DNA of 64,000 bases from Neiella marina (GTDB lineage Bacteria; Pseudomonadota; Gammaproteobacteria; Enterobacterales; Neiellaceae): positions 1 through 64,000 of the forward strand of contig NZ_NGNS01000006.1 in assembly GCF_002165625.1 (NCBI RefSeq), written 5' to 3'. Shown here piece by piece: positions 25,191 to 34,721 of this stretch. The notes below the pieces were generated by a model. That model saw only the letters and a list, made by a program, of their open reading frames with translations. It searched no databases and had not been told where the DNA came from. Made by a program: the position numbers and the translations under genes. Positions within the stretch are counted from its first letter, which is position 1, and each line of letters begins with the position of its first letter.

Positions 25191-26015
25191 ATGGCTAAGA
25201 AGCAATACTGGAATTCGGAAGCTAAGAATAAGCGCTGGATAAAAGAAGGGCGAGGTCAAGGCACGGGCTCCGACTACAAGCCTTGGCTTACTGTTCGAGA
25301 TGTTCCCTCTGAAGGCCGCTCTCACCGAGTTTTTGGCCACATAACTCAACGCACTCATCACCTCCTATCAGACATAGAGCTAGCTACATTTTTTCTTTTG
25401 CAGTGGCGGCAAACCACAACCGACATCAGGGAACAATTCCCGCTAGATCGAGCCCTGACTCTGCAAATTAGCCAGCAATTAGGTATCGCCCACCCCAATT
25501 CACATAATGTCGACCAATATATGAGTAGTGACTTTGTGGTAGATGCTGATGAAAAAGGTCGGCCGAGAATTGTGATACAAGTAAAATCTAAAGACGATTT
25601 TTCTAAGCCAAGAACAATAGAAAAGCTTGAAATTGAGCGCTCTTATTGGCGTGAGAAAGAGGTTCCTTTCTTTCTAGTGACAGAAAACCAGGTGCCAACA
25701 ACTGTTTTCGAAAATATCAACCTGTTGTACAACCATATTGGTAGTAGCTTCGATTTAGAAGAGCTTGCCGTCTATTTTAATCTTTTCCTTAAGCAACTGT
25801 ACCAACAAGACAACCTCCGAATAGTGGATTTATGTATCCAGTTAGATTCTGCGTATGGCCATGAGCCAGGGGAAAGTCTATATCAAATGAAGCGACTGCT
25901 TGCCCTGCGCTACTTCCACTTCGATATCTCGATACCATTCATAAAGTTGCGCTGCGCAGACTTAACAGCCGAAAGCATAGAGGCTTGGGAGGAGGGGTGG
26001 CGTGTTTCAAATTAA
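25191..26015 (+). CDS. tnsA: TnsA endonuclease
   Basis: A 274-residue TnsA, the restriction-enzyme-like subunit that cuts the 5' ends of the element so that it moves by cut-and-paste. Glu63, Asp114 and Lys132 (in IELATF, SSDFVVD, IQVKSK) fall at the same positions as the Tn7 TnsA catalytic triad, and the length matches Tn7 (273). The N-terminal nuclease domain covers about residues 1-165 and a winged-helix C-terminal domain follows. AGGTGG precedes the ATG. The stop overlaps the start of tnsB by 14 bases. Confidence 0.96.
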   Translation: MAKKQYWNSEAKNKRWIKEGRGQGTGSDYKPWLTVRDVPSEGRSHRVFGHITQRTHHLLSDIELATFFLLQWRQTTTDIREQFPLDRALTLQISQQLGIAHPNSHNVDQYMSSDFVVDADEKGRPRIVIQVKSKDDFSKPRTIEKLEIERSYWREKEVPFFLVTENQVPTTVFENINLLYNHIGSSFDLEELAVYFNLFLKQLYQQDNLRIVDLCIQLDSAYGHEPGESLYQMKRLLALRYFHFDISIPFIKLRCADLTAESIEAWEEGWRVSN

Positions 26016-28074
26016 TGAAGTGCTTAAACTAGGGGAGCATTTATACCGGGTTCTCTTGATTGAGGGACACCGGATTGTTTGGATATCACTCTCCGATTCC
26101 AAGGCATTTCCAGAAGTTATTAGTATCGAGCAACTTAACGATCTAATGCTTGAAGAGAGTCTGGTGCGTGTTGATGATCCCTTTGGTTTTGTCAGAGATT
26201 TGCAGCCAGAAAAAGAGTCCAAAAATACACTCATTCGAGATAGAAATTACAAAATAATTTTGCCTTTGGTGGAGGCTCCCGATTTCTATGTTAAGCGAGT
26301 TCGTAGCAAGCTCCTTTCACAAATTGTAGCAACCGGAGATGTATCGAAGCCTTATTTGTACAAATTGATCCGCCGTTTTTGGCAGCGAGGTCAGACACCA
26401 AATGCACTTCTGCCTGATTACAAAAACTCCGGGGCAAAAGGAAAGAAGCGGGTTGCCAAAGACAAGAAACTTGGTAGGCCGAGAAGCATTATGGAGGGGC
26501 GTGGAGCGTTGGTCGATGAACCCACAGAGAAGCTGTTTCGAATAATCATTGACAAATACGTGCTCAAAAAGAACTTCTCTTTAGCTCGGGCTCACAGGAA
26601 GTTAAAGGGGCTTTATGAGCAAATATGTCCCGGGGTAGCGGAAACTGAAAAACCTACCAAACGTCAACTTAGCCACTTCTTTGACCGTGAATACAGTTAT
26701 GTGGAAAAGGTCAAAGCGAAAGTACCAGATATCATCTACAAAAAGGATGTCCGCCCAATATTGAGTACTGCCACGACCCAAGCTTTGGGGCCAGGCTCAC
26801 GCTATGAAATAGATGCAACTATTGCAGACGTAATCTTAGTATCTGACCATGACCGAAATCAGCCGGTTGGTAGGCCCACCGTGTATATCGTAGTAGATGT
26901 GTTTTCGCGGTTTGTTGTTGGCTGGTATATAGGTTTCGAAAACCCATCTTATGTCGCCGCGATTCAAGCTCTTCATCTAGCTTTAACCAACAAAAACTCT
27001 ATTTTTCAGGATTTAGAAATCGATACCGAGCAGCTCTCCTGGCCGGCTCCTGGGTTGCCGGAAGCAATCTTAGCTGATCGCGGAGAGCTGTTAGGTCACC
27101 AGATTGAAGGGCTTGAGTCGAGTAATAATATAAGAATTGAAAATACTCCCCCTTTTCGAGGTGATGCAAAAGGCATCGTTGAGCAGAGATTTCGGGTAGT
27201 CCAAGCTGAATTTAAACGTTTCGTTCCTGGAGAGGTTACCGGATTCACAGTGAAGAAGAGAGGGGGGAACAATTACTGGCTTGATGGCACGCTAACCATC
27301 TCTGAATTCAAAGAAATCATCGTCGCATCGATTGTGATGAGAAACTTTGTAGACCCCATGAAAAAATATGATCGAGCTGCAGATATGCCCGCAGATCTGC
27401 CTTCTATACCCATTCATTTGTGGAATTGGGGACTACAAAATCGCACGGGTAGATTACGTAAAGCTGATGCTACAAGTGTCCGAATTAGCTTACTTCCTAG
27501 AGATAGGGCTACAACATCTAGTCAAGGGATATGCCTATTCGGGGTTTATTACTCTGCCCCTGAAATTATTGAGCTAGGGTGGATGCACCGAACAGGTCGT
27601 ATCAACCGACCAGAAAAAGTAGAAGTCGCCTACGATCCCAATTTTGCAGATGAAATCTATCTGTTTCATTCCGAGGGAAGCCGAGAACACTGGGTTTGTC
27701 GAATAACTGATCTATCGCGGGAGTACCGGGGACTGACTTTCTGGGAAATTTGGCGTAAGCAAAAGCAAACCAAAATCCAAGCTTCAAAGGATCAATTGCA
27801 CGCAGATAAGCTGAGAAAAGATCATGAAGAGCGAGTGGAAAGCATTATCTCTTCCGCGTTAAAGCAAACGCCTAAGCCGGTTGCTACCAATGCAGAGCGC
27901 CTAAGATGTGTTGGCAAGGCCAGAGCAGAGCAACTCGAAATGGAACGTAACCAGCGGAGGCCACAAGTAAAAACAGACCAGCAGGCTGCGGACGTTGTTC
28001 ATCTGAGTCCTCCGGAAGATAGCGATGACTATCCAGACTATGAAGATGAACTGTTCGATGATGGAGATGATTGA
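26002..28074 (+). CDS. tnsB: TnsB DDE transposase
   Basis: A 690-residue DDE/RNase H-fold transposase (Rve core) that binds the end repeats, cuts the 3' ends and joins them to target DNA. Catalytic residues are Asp271 (YEIDAT), Asp359 (LADRGE) and Glu394 (GIVEQR). The spacings of 88 and 35 equal those of Tn7 TnsB. The start is GTG 26002, inside the end of tnsA, with GGAGG just upstream. The acidic C-terminal tail (DDYPDYEDELFDDGDD) is the region that contacts TnsC in Tn7. The stop overlaps the tnsC start (TGATG). Confidence 0.97.
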   Translation: MFQINEVLKLGEHLYRVLLIEGHRIVWISLSDSKAFPEVISIEQLNDLMLEESLVRVDDPFGFVRDLQPEKESKNTLIRDRNYKIILPLVEAPDFYVKRVRSKLLSQIVATGDVSKPYLYKLIRRFWQRGQTPNALLPDYKNSGAKGKKRVAKDKKLGRPRSIMEGRGALVDEPTEKLFRIIIDKYVLKKNFSLARAHRKLKGLYEQICPGVAETEKPTKRQLSHFFDREYSYVEKVKAKVPDIIYKKDVRPILSTATTQALGPGSRYEIDATIADVILVSDHDRNQPVGRPTVYIVVDVFSRFVVGWYIGFENPSYVAAIQALHLALTNKNSIFQDLEIDTEQLSWPAPGLPEAILADRGELLGHQIEGLESSNNIRIENTPPFRGDAKGIVEQRFRVVQAEFKRFVPGEVTGFTVKKRGGNNYWLDGTLTISEFKEIIVASIVMRNFVDPMKKYDRAADMPADLPSIPIHLWNWGLQNRTGRLRKADATSVRISLLPRDRATTSSQGICLFGVYYSAPEIIELGWMHRTGRINRPEKVEVAYDPNFADEIYLFHSEGSREHWVCRITDLSREYRGLTFWEIWRKQKQTKIQASKDQLHADKLRKDHEERVESIISSALKQTPKPVATNAERLRCVGKARAEQLEMERNQRRPQVKTDQQAADVVHLSPPEDSDDYPDYEDELFDDGDD

Positions 28075-29732
28075 TGGAACTGCCTAAAAATTATGTAATC
28101 GCCTCCTATAAATCAACTGGTATCAAGCGTTATGACGGCAACCCCTTTATAGAGGCGCTTCCCCCTATTCTATCGGTGGCGCAGACGGCCCAAAGTATCA
28201 AAGGAAAAATAGAGTTTTGTCCGTCTGACCGTTTGGCTGACCCTAAATCAAGAATGCATATGGTCGTTTCGCTGTTAGACGACTATTTTCAGCCCCTCTC
28301 TCAACATGTTCAGCTGCAAGAAAAGATCGACATGATGCTGCGCATGGGATACGTGGGCAGAAATATTAGCGATGGTTCCCTCAACAAGAAGCTTCAAGAG
28401 GGTTATGACTTCATCAAGTCTGGAGGAAGCGGAACGGCCAATTTTTCAGTAGAAAAAACTACAGCCCGAAGCATGTCGCTTGTTGGTATATCTGGGGCCG
28501 GCAAAAGCAAGTCACTGGAGCGAGTCTTAGAAACTTACCCGCAAGTAATTTTCCATGAACGGGATAATTTCTTTCAAGTGACCTACTTGAAAATTGAATG
28601 CCCGAGCAACGGTGATCTCGAGAGTCTATGCCTTAATTTTTTCAGCGCAGTGGATACCGTGCTCGGTAGCGACTACGAACGCCGATACGCCAAGCAGCGG
28701 CTCTCTGTACCCAAAATGCTCGCCTTGATGAGACAAACAGCAAATAACCGAGCAATAGGCCTATTGGTTATTGATGAAATTCAACGTTTGAGCCAGGTGC
28801 GGTCTGGGGGAAAAGAGCAAATGTTGGAGTTCTTTGTCGAGTTGGTGAATACGGTTGGCATTCCAATCGTTCTGGTCGGCACCCCAAAGGCTCGTCCTAT
28901 TTTTGAGTTGGAATTACAGTCAGGCAGAAGAAGTGCGGGTCTTGGATCCATCTATTGGGAAACGATCCCTCAGTATGTAAACAAGAAAGACAAAATTGAG
29001 ATCAACCCAAACTGGGTTAGATTTTCTGATAGCCTTTGGAGGTATCAGTGGCTCAAGCATGGGGATGATCCACTAACAGATGAAATTAGACAGTGCTGGT
29101 ACGACTTATCTCAAGGTGTATTGGACATCGTTGTAAAACTCTTTGTTCTTGCTCAGCTCCGCGCGATAGCTAATAAGAAAGAGCGAATTACGGTGGGGAT
29201 TTTAAAGTCTGTATACAAGCAGGAGTTGAAACCTGTTCAGCCAATGTTAGACGCTCTTCGGTCGGGTGATGCAGACAAAATCATAAAATATTCTGATATG
29301 AGGGTTGTCGATTTAGACAAACGAATCATTCAATTAGGCTCTGAAATACTGTCTGGTGTGCAAAAACAAGAAGAAAAACGATTCGGTGGTAACCAAGATG
29401 CAATACGGCTCTTTAACTTGATTCTTCAAATCGAAGCGTCTTTTGAGCAAGACGTGGTGGCCGAATTGGTTGAGAGGATATTCAAAGAGCGACCAGATCT
29501 TAGTCTTCCGGAAATGATTCCCGTCTTAGTGGAGTGGTATCAATCTGCTGGCAAGTCAGTTGAGAGACGCAAGCCGACCAATAGAGTAAGAGAAAAAGAC
29601 TGGCTTGATTTGAGTGTGAAGGATCTTCGGTATCAATACGCTTACTGTAAAGGTGAAAAGATATCTCTTGTTGAACACCTAGAACAAAATGGAGAAATGT
29701 TCGACCTCGACGGCTGGGCTACCGGAATTTGA
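28074..29732 (+). CDS. tnsC: TnsC AAA+ regulator of transposition
   Basis: A 552-residue AAA+ ATPase close in length to Tn7 TnsC (555). Walker A is GISGAGKS with Lys144, and Walker B is LLVIDEIQ with Asp234-Glu235. A sensor-like VLVGTPKA follows. TnsC links the target-selection proteins TnsD or TnsE to the TnsAB transposase and blocks insertion near existing copies. The start is ATG 28074, overlapping the tnsB stop. The stop overlaps the tnsD start (TGATG). Confidence 0.95.
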   Translation: MELPKNYVIASYKSTGIKRYDGNPFIEALPPILSVAQTAQSIKGKIEFCPSDRLADPKSRMHMVVSLLDDYFQPLSQHVQLQEKIDMMLRMGYVGRNISDGSLNKKLQEGYDFIKSGGSGTANFSVEKTTARSMSLVGISGAGKSKSLERVLETYPQVIFHERDNFFQVTYLKIECPSNGDLESLCLNFFSAVDTVLGSDYERRYAKQRLSVPKMLALMRQTANNRAIGLLVIDEIQRLSQVRSGGKEQMLEFFVELVNTVGIPIVLVGTPKARPIFELELQSGRRSAGLGSIYWETIPQYVNKKDKIEINPNWVRFSDSLWRYQWLKHGDDPLTDEIRQCWYDLSQGVLDIVVKLFVLAQLRAIANKKERITVGILKSVYKQELKPVQPMLDALRSGDADKIIKYSDMRVVDLDKRIIQLGSEILSGVQKQEEKRFGGNQDAIRLFNLILQIEASFEQDVVAELVERIFKERPDLSLPEMIPVLVEWYQSAGKSVERRKPTNRVREKDWLDLSVKDLRYQYAYCKGEKISLVEHLEQNGEMFDLDGWATGI

Positions 29733-31246
29733 TGCTCGGCTTTCCCGTACCTTATGATGAGGAGCTGCTTTATAGCACTATCGCTAGGGCTGGCGTTCAT
29801 GACGGAGATACTTCGCCGAAGCAGTTGCTAGACAAAGTGTTCTCAAACCGCAAAGTAATAGCAACTGTGGATTTACCTTGCCACGTCCAAATACTGGCTG
29901 AGCAGTACCCTCCAAGTCTACACCTCAGCGTTTCTTCATTAATCTTTAAGCATACACTTTGGCCTATGTATATGCCCTTCTTGCCAAAGGAAAGGCTGTC
30001 AAAACTAAAACTATGGATGGCAGGTAGTTCTCAGGGGGCGGCTCATTTGGCTAGTGGGTCTGCGGCTTCTAGAGTGAAATCAAAGACCAAATTCTATGTT
30101 TGTCCTAGTTGCTTGAAAGATCAATTAGCTCAGCATGGAGAGTACTACTGGAAGCGAATTTGGCAAATTCCTCTTGTTAAAGTTTGCCCCAAGCACGGCC
30201 CGTTATACCTAACGGATATAGGGTTTGATGGAGAGCACCGCCACACGTTTTTTTCTGTTGAAAATGCGAAGGTTCTGGGGGCAGAGGAGGTTCAACCCAA
30301 CGATCAAATCTTTGCCCAACAGGTTGATCAACTAACTCACCTTGAAAGCAAAGCGCTTACTTTTTCTAAATGGTCTAGTTTTTATCAGCAGCTCGCCTCA
30401 ACTTACGGGTTCAGAACTGGGGCGAAAATTGATCATGCCAGGATTCTTCAAGCTGTCGTGAACTTCTGGGGTAAAAGGTGGCTTGAAGAAGCAGGAATTC
30501 TTCCAACTAATTCAGAAACATCTTGGCTAAAAACCTTGTTTCGAAAGCACCGAAAGAGCTTTAGTTTTGCCGAGCATATAGTCGCGGTAACAGCGATATC
30601 TGGGGGGCTTGTTCCCATTTCTGTAGCAATAGAAATAGCATCTAAGCTCGAAGGCCATAATGATGCTGAGAGCACCAAATCAAACGACGAGCTCTCAGCT
30701 CCTCAAAGCGGAGCACTGACTTTAGATCAAATCCACTGGAAACAAATCCTGATACGTTTGTCTCCTAAGCTTGCGCGTCAACACAGCCCTGCGCTCTACG
30801 CTCGACTGTACCGAAACCACCATGATTGGCTTATTGAGACCGATGATATTTTTCATACCCCTACAGAAATTATCAACAATAGGGTCGACTGGGCACAAAG
30901 AGACAGATTGATAGCTCGTGAGCTAAAAGGAGTGTTTGAAAAGCTATCTGAGGACTTGCTGGCTCCCCTTCTTAGTCGTACGTTCCTCATTCATCAGCTC
31001 CGGCAGCGCGCAATGATCGAAAAAAATTTGCACCGTTTACCTCGTTGCTCAAAGTTTCTTTCGTTCTACTCCGAGAGCACATCAGAGTATCAAGCTAGGA
31101 GGCTTGCAAGGGCTTGGTTGGAGATGCAAAACGAATGTGTTGATGTGAAGCGCTGGTCTTTGTTACGGAAAGCAGGTTTGAGTGATGAGCGAATGACAGG
31201 TGTTGTCGCTAGACTTTTAAAGGAGATATTGGATGAGCAAGCGTGA
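29732..31246 (+). CDS. tnsD: TnsD attTn7-targeting protein (TniQ family)
   Basis: A 504-residue TniQ-family protein, nearly the length of Tn7 TnsD (508). The start is ATG 29732, overlapping the tnsC stop. The N-terminal TniQ domain opens with FPVPYDEELLYSTIARAG. A CCCH zinc finger is formed by Cys124, Cys127 (CPSC), Cys152 and His155 (CPKH), at the positions I recall for Tn7 TnsD. The C-terminal part should contain the helix-turn-helix that reads the 3' end of glmS. The position of this element exactly 25 bases after glmS is direct evidence that the protein worked in that role. Confidence 0.95.
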   Translation: MLGFPVPYDEELLYSTIARAGVHDGDTSPKQLLDKVFSNRKVIATVDLPCHVQILAEQYPPSLHLSVSSLIFKHTLWPMYMPFLPKERLSKLKLWMAGSSQGAAHLASGSAASRVKSKTKFYVCPSCLKDQLAQHGEYYWKRIWQIPLVKVCPKHGPLYLTDIGFDGEHRHTFFSVENAKVLGAEEVQPNDQIFAQQVDQLTHLESKALTFSKWSSFYQQLASTYGFRTGAKIDHARILQAVVNFWGKRWLEEAGILPTNSETSWLKTLFRKHRKSFSFAEHIVAVTAISGGLVPISVAIEIASKLEGHNDAESTKSNDELSAPQSGALTLDQIHWKQILIRLSPKLARQHSPALYARLYRNHHDWLIETDDIFHTPTEIINNRVDWAQRDRLIARELKGVFEKLSEDLLAPLLSRTFLIHQLRQRAMIEKNLHRLPRCSKFLSFYSESTSEYQARRLARAWLEMQNECVDVKRWSLLRKAGLSDERMTGVVARLLKEILDEQA

Positions 31247-32831
31247 TGGAAGGTTTAAGAAGCTCAACGATGACTCAAAAATTCTAGGATTAGGCTCTCT
31301 ATTTAGAGGGCTTGAAAGAAAAAACTGGGCCATCAATGTTGACTTCTCGGGGCGCATGTCAAAAAGCATGCACTTCAGCAATATTCCTGTCCTAGCTAGA
31401 AAACGAGTCTTAAACCCCACTCAGCAATATGCTCCAGCCGGTAAGACAATCGATTTTGTTATCAACAATGCTAAAGCATGGCAGGTACATAAAGCGTCAG
31501 AATGCCCTGCTTTTGTTGCACACCGTCATGGACATGACGGCAATCAGTTTTGCTTTGTTACCAATGTAGGCAGAACTCGAATCTTCATTCCACAGTTAGA
31601 AATGGCGCGTGTGCTGTTCTACCACGATCCCTTTCTTGCTCGATTAAGCCTTCAACATAATGCTCTTGCCGAGGATTTTATGCTCGGCCAAAGAAATGAT
31701 GGACAGCCATTAATAGTGGTACGCGAAGGAGCTGAGTATCCTGTTTCTTACTTCAATCGAGATGATAATCGACGATTTTTAAGTTGGGTTCTTCTAGACC
31801 GTGCAGCAAGAGCGTCTTTTGAAAGCATCAGTTTTCATTTAGCTAAGTACCAATTTCAAAAGGGCAACTATCTACACTGGAATTTTCAATTTGCTCCGCC
31901 ACCTCTGTCGAACGTAGAGTTCGGAGCTAGAGGTTGGGACGATCGAGCGTCAAATACATTCTTTGTCTGGGAGGTCAGCAAATTAGGTGGTCTGCCCTCT
32001 GATGTTGAGGGAGAGATTGATTTTTACCATCCTGGCTATGAACGCAGGGTCGGAGGAAAGCCAACTAAAGGCGACGGTAAACAAGGAGTTGCCCCAGAAC
32101 ATTTCGAACTAGATGATGATGAATTATCCGACTCTGATAAGGCAACATTATCTTTGATGTCCGAACAGGTTGCTGTGTCCTTCAAAACGCCTCATCTGAC
32201 AAACCGCATAGCCTACAAAACAAAGGCTGTGAATAACGTCTTAGGTAGTGGCGATAAAGAAATTTTAGATAACGACCTAAGCCCAAATGAAAAAGAAGAG
32301 TCCGGGGCTCTCCCTGGAGGAGCTTGGAATAATCTAAATGATGAAACAGATGATATTCACTTGTACCTTGGAAAGTTCCAATCATTTCTAAATATGGTTG
32401 CGGTCTTAGAGGCCAAACATGGTTGTGAAGTGCTAAATCAACATCTTGAAAAATTGCCTCGGGTTGGCGAGGGCAAAAAACATTGGCTGTCTGATACCCA
32501 AAACCCTCGATGCTTAGCGTTGGTAGAGCTAGTTTGCAACGACCAACATATTTCTCTGCTTGAGATCGATACGTCTGATAATGCTGCAAAGTTATCGACC
32601 ATGATGATAAAGGGAGTAAACGAAGAGCGGTGGGTTCATAAGAATATTCACCAAATAGCCCAAGGCGTGATGAAAAAATCCCTAGGTTGGCCCACAAATT
32701 TATTCAAATCTGAATTGGGAAAAGGTGGGTTTGTCGGCATTCCGCATCCGAAGTCTAAAAACCCGGGTTCACTTCCTCCTGAGGAAATTTCCCCTTGGGC
32801 GCAACGCTTCATAAATTGGATGACTCGTTGA
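31233..32831 (+). CDS. tnsE: TnsE replication-targeting protein
   Basis: A 532-residue TnsE (Tn7: 538). Shared features with Tn7 TnsE by eye include the IPQLEMARVLF block (about residue 115), SFHLAKYQFQKGNYLHWNFQFAPPP in the middle, the acidic linker, and SLGWPTNLF with NPKSK-like C-terminal residues. TnsE directs insertion into lagging-strand DNA of conjugating plasmids through the sliding clamp and 3' recessed ends. Its presence means the element keeps both Tn7 pathways. AAGGAG precedes the ATG, which overlaps tnsD by 14 bases. Confidence 0.92.
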   Translation: MSKRDGRFKKLNDDSKILGLGSLFRGLERKNWAINVDFSGRMSKSMHFSNIPVLARKRVLNPTQQYAPAGKTIDFVINNAKAWQVHKASECPAFVAHRHGHDGNQFCFVTNVGRTRIFIPQLEMARVLFYHDPFLARLSLQHNALAEDFMLGQRNDGQPLIVVREGAEYPVSYFNRDDNRRFLSWVLLDRAARASFESISFHLAKYQFQKGNYLHWNFQFAPPPLSNVEFGARGWDDRASNTFFVWEVSKLGGLPSDVEGEIDFYHPGYERRVGGKPTKGDGKQGVAPEHFELDDDELSDSDKATLSLMSEQVAVSFKTPHLTNRIAYKTKAVNNVLGSGDKEILDNDLSPNEKEESGALPGGAWNNLNDETDDIHLYLGKFQSFLNMVAVLEAKHGCEVLNQHLEKLPRVGEGKKHWLSDTQNPRCLALVELVCNDQHISLLEIDTSDNAAKLSTMMIKGVNEERWVHKNIHQIAQGVMKKSLGWPTNLFKSELGKGGFVGIPHPKSKNPGSLPPEEISPWAQRFINWMTR

Positions 32832-32856
32832 TAAGTATCAAAAATTGAATCAACAA

Positions 32857-32896
32857 TTGTCATGCAACTTGACAAAACTTGACTTCAACATATGCT
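32857..32896 (+). promoter_or_regulatory. Promoter and operator of the XRE/ImmA gene
   Basis: TTGACA (32869-32874) and TATGCT (32891-32896) form a good sigma-70 promoter with a 16-base spacer. An inverted repeat, TTGTCA (32857-32862) and TGACAA (32870-32875), spans the -35 box. The first downstream ATG (32903) is 7 bases after the -10 box, so the transcript would begin at or next to the start codon. The XRE protein encoded next is the natural candidate to bind the repeat and repress itself. Confidence 0.6.
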
Positions 32897-32902
32897 ACAC
32901 GC

Positions 32903-34045
32903 ATGAAAAAGAGACTGAACATAGAAAAAGCTCAACAAGCAATGGGAGAGGCAGGCCTTTCTCAAACTGCAGTAGCTGATGCTTTGGGCGTAACAAAAGA
33001 GGCTGTGTCTCAATGGCTTCGTGATAAGTCTTTTCCTAGGCCAGGCAAGCTTCTTCAGCTCGGGAAGCTACTCGGACTTTCGTTTGATGATCTTGTTATC
33101 AAAGAAGAGCTTCATACTCCGAGAGTCGCATTTCGTAAAAAAGCCGGAGCCAAAACCAAAGATCATCATATTGAAAAAGCTCAGGAAATAGGCCGTTTTC
33201 TACGTCATTTAGTGCCTTATTGGGCATTTGATACGTTAGAAATGCCGCCAGTCCTCAAATCTCCTAGTTGTGATTACAACTACCTAATAAAGGTAGCCTC
33301 TAAGGTAAGGCAAGATATTAATGTTGCTCCCGGTGAAACAGTAGACTTTGACCACCTTATTCGCCGTTTTAGAGAATTGCAGGCTGTTGTCGTGCCTGTG
33401 ATGTGGGGAACAAAACAGCGTCATGAAAACGCAGTTCACATCCACCTACCAGACTCGGGCACTACATGGGTTTATCTAAACTTAGATACTAATATCCATG
33501 ACTTTAAGTTTTGGATGGCCCATGAGTTGGGTCATTGTTTATCGCCGAGCTTAGAGGGTAACGAAGCTGAAGATTTTGCCGACGCTTTCGCTGGAGAGTT
33601 GCTATTCCCCCATGATCTAGCCAAAAAAACTTACGGAGTACTCTCTAGAAAGCCAACAACTGCAGCAAAAATAAATACGCTTAAGCAACTAGCGAAAGAA
33701 CATGTGATTTCTCCAAATTCAGTTTGGCAACAAGTCAATGCGTATGCTGAGCACGAAGGTAAACCAGACATAAAACTTGGTAAATCCTTTTACGGTGCGG
33801 TAACCAAATTCAACCAACAATACCTCAACTTAAGCGAAGCTCTGTTTGGTAACGCAGACAAAGATGAACAGGGGAATCCAAGCGCTAGAGAGTACATAGA
33901 GAAAGCGACAAAAGAATTTGAATCACCGTTCTTCGAAATGCTCAAAAAGTACCTTAAAGAAAACGATAAAGGCCCTGGTTTTGTTCAAACTGTGTTGGAT
34001 ATGCCGCTCCTTGACGCACGGAGTATCCACACAGAGTTGACCTAA
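32903..34045 (+). CDS. XRE regulator fused to ImmA/IrrE metallopeptidase
   Basis: A 380-residue fusion. Residues about 5-65 are a Cro/cI-type helix-turn-helix (LSQTAVADALGVTKEAVSQWL). About 130-290 is an ImmA/IrrE zinc peptidase with HELGH at 207-211 and a downstream Glu (EAEDFADAFAGELLFP). Such proteins repress target genes and cleave themselves or a partner when triggered. An in-frame TTG at 32879 would add eight residues, but the promoter geometry favours ATG 32903 on a leaderless message. The stop overlaps the start of a PIN-domain gene (TAATG), which points to a toxin-antitoxin-like or damage-responsive pair. Confidence 0.85.
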   Translation: MKKRLNIEKAQQAMGEAGLSQTAVADALGVTKEAVSQWLRDKSFPRPGKLLQLGKLLGLSFDDLVIKEELHTPRVAFRKKAGAKTKDHHIEKAQEIGRFLRHLVPYWAFDTLEMPPVLKSPSCDYNYLIKVASKVRQDINVAPGETVDFDHLIRRFRELQAVVVPVMWGTKQRHENAVHIHLPDSGTTWVYLNLDTNIHDFKFWMAHELGHCLSPSLEGNEAEDFADAFAGELLFPHDLAKKTYGVLSRKPTTAAKINTLKQLAKEHVISPNSVWQQVNAYAEHEGKPDIKLGKSFYGAVTKFNQQYLNLSEALFGNADKDEQGNPSAREYIEKATKEFESPFFEMLKKYLKENDKGPGFVQTVLDMPLLDARSIHTELT

Positions 34046-34602
34046 TGCCTCAATCGAAAATTCTAGTTGATACTAACTCCTACCTAAGACTGGCTAAAAC
34101 AGTACGTCCCCTGCTCTTTGTTACTTTTGGCGATGAGGACTATTGCCTCTACATATTGCCAGAGCTCAATGAAGAGCTTTCAAGCCGGAAGCTTCAAAGC
34201 AAGTTTCCTTGGACCGAAGAAGATGAATTCATCGAGAATCGAAAGAGTTTTCCTGTTGTAGGAAGGAAGCAAAAAAGGTTGATCAATGAGGCGTTTGATT
34301 ACATTTGGGATCATGTTCAAACAGAATTGCCAGGCCCTTCTCGGGTTGATGCGCTGTATATTGCTTATGCACTTGAGCTGAATGTCCCTGTAGTCACAGA
34401 TGACCAAGACATGATCAAGTTAGCCAAGGCATTTGATGCGAAAGTCATGACCACATTAGAGCTTCTCAGATTGATGCTGGACTGCAATCACACCGATATG
34501 AAAACGATTAATGGGCTAGTCGAATACTGGAGTCACTTCGGTGATAAGCCTGCTAATTTTGCTGCTGACTTTAAGCGCTTGTTTGCTGACCAATCCGCTT
34601 AA
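34045..34602 (+). CDS. PIN-like domain protein, probable RNase toxin
   Basis: A 185-residue protein with PIN-fold features: an early acidic ILVDTNSYLRL, then a conserved acidic helix RVDALYIAYALELN and the strand VVTDDQDMIKLAKAF. PIN proteins are Mg2+-dependent RNases, common as toxins. It is translationally coupled to the XRE/ImmA gene by a one-base overlap and followed by a hairpin. The RNA target is unknown. It might be neutralised by the XRE partner, as in other XRE-peptidase/PIN pairs. Confidence 0.72.
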   Translation: MPQSKILVDTNSYLRLAKTVRPLLFVTFGDEDYCLYILPELNEELSSRKLQSKFPWTEEDEFIENRKSFPVVGRKQKRLINEAFDYIWDHVQTELPGPSRVDALYIAYALELNVPVVTDDQDMIKLAKAFDAKVMTTLELLRLMLDCNHTDMKTINGLVEYWSHFGDKPANFAADFKRLFADQSA

Positions 34603-34618
34603 TCTGAAAGCGAAAAAA

Positions 34619-34637
34619 ACAAAAAGCTGCTTTTTGT
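34619..34637 (+). terminator. Hairpin after the PIN gene
   Basis: ACAAAAA and TTTTTGT pair around GCTGC, 17 bases after the PIN stop codon. The T-rich 3' arm makes it a weak Rho-independent terminator candidate that would isolate the XRE/PIN unit from the restriction operon. Confidence 0.4.
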
Positions 34638-34721
34638 CATTTAAAATTTCTCACATTTAAGTAGTGTGTAGACCCCATACACGTTGCGACCTCAGCAAGG
34701 TTCACTTTCAGGAAAATACCT

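Noticed and set aside
32879-32902. TTG start adding eight residues to the XRE/ImmA protein
   Set aside because: It would lie between the -35 and -10 boxes of a good promoter and has no ribosome site.
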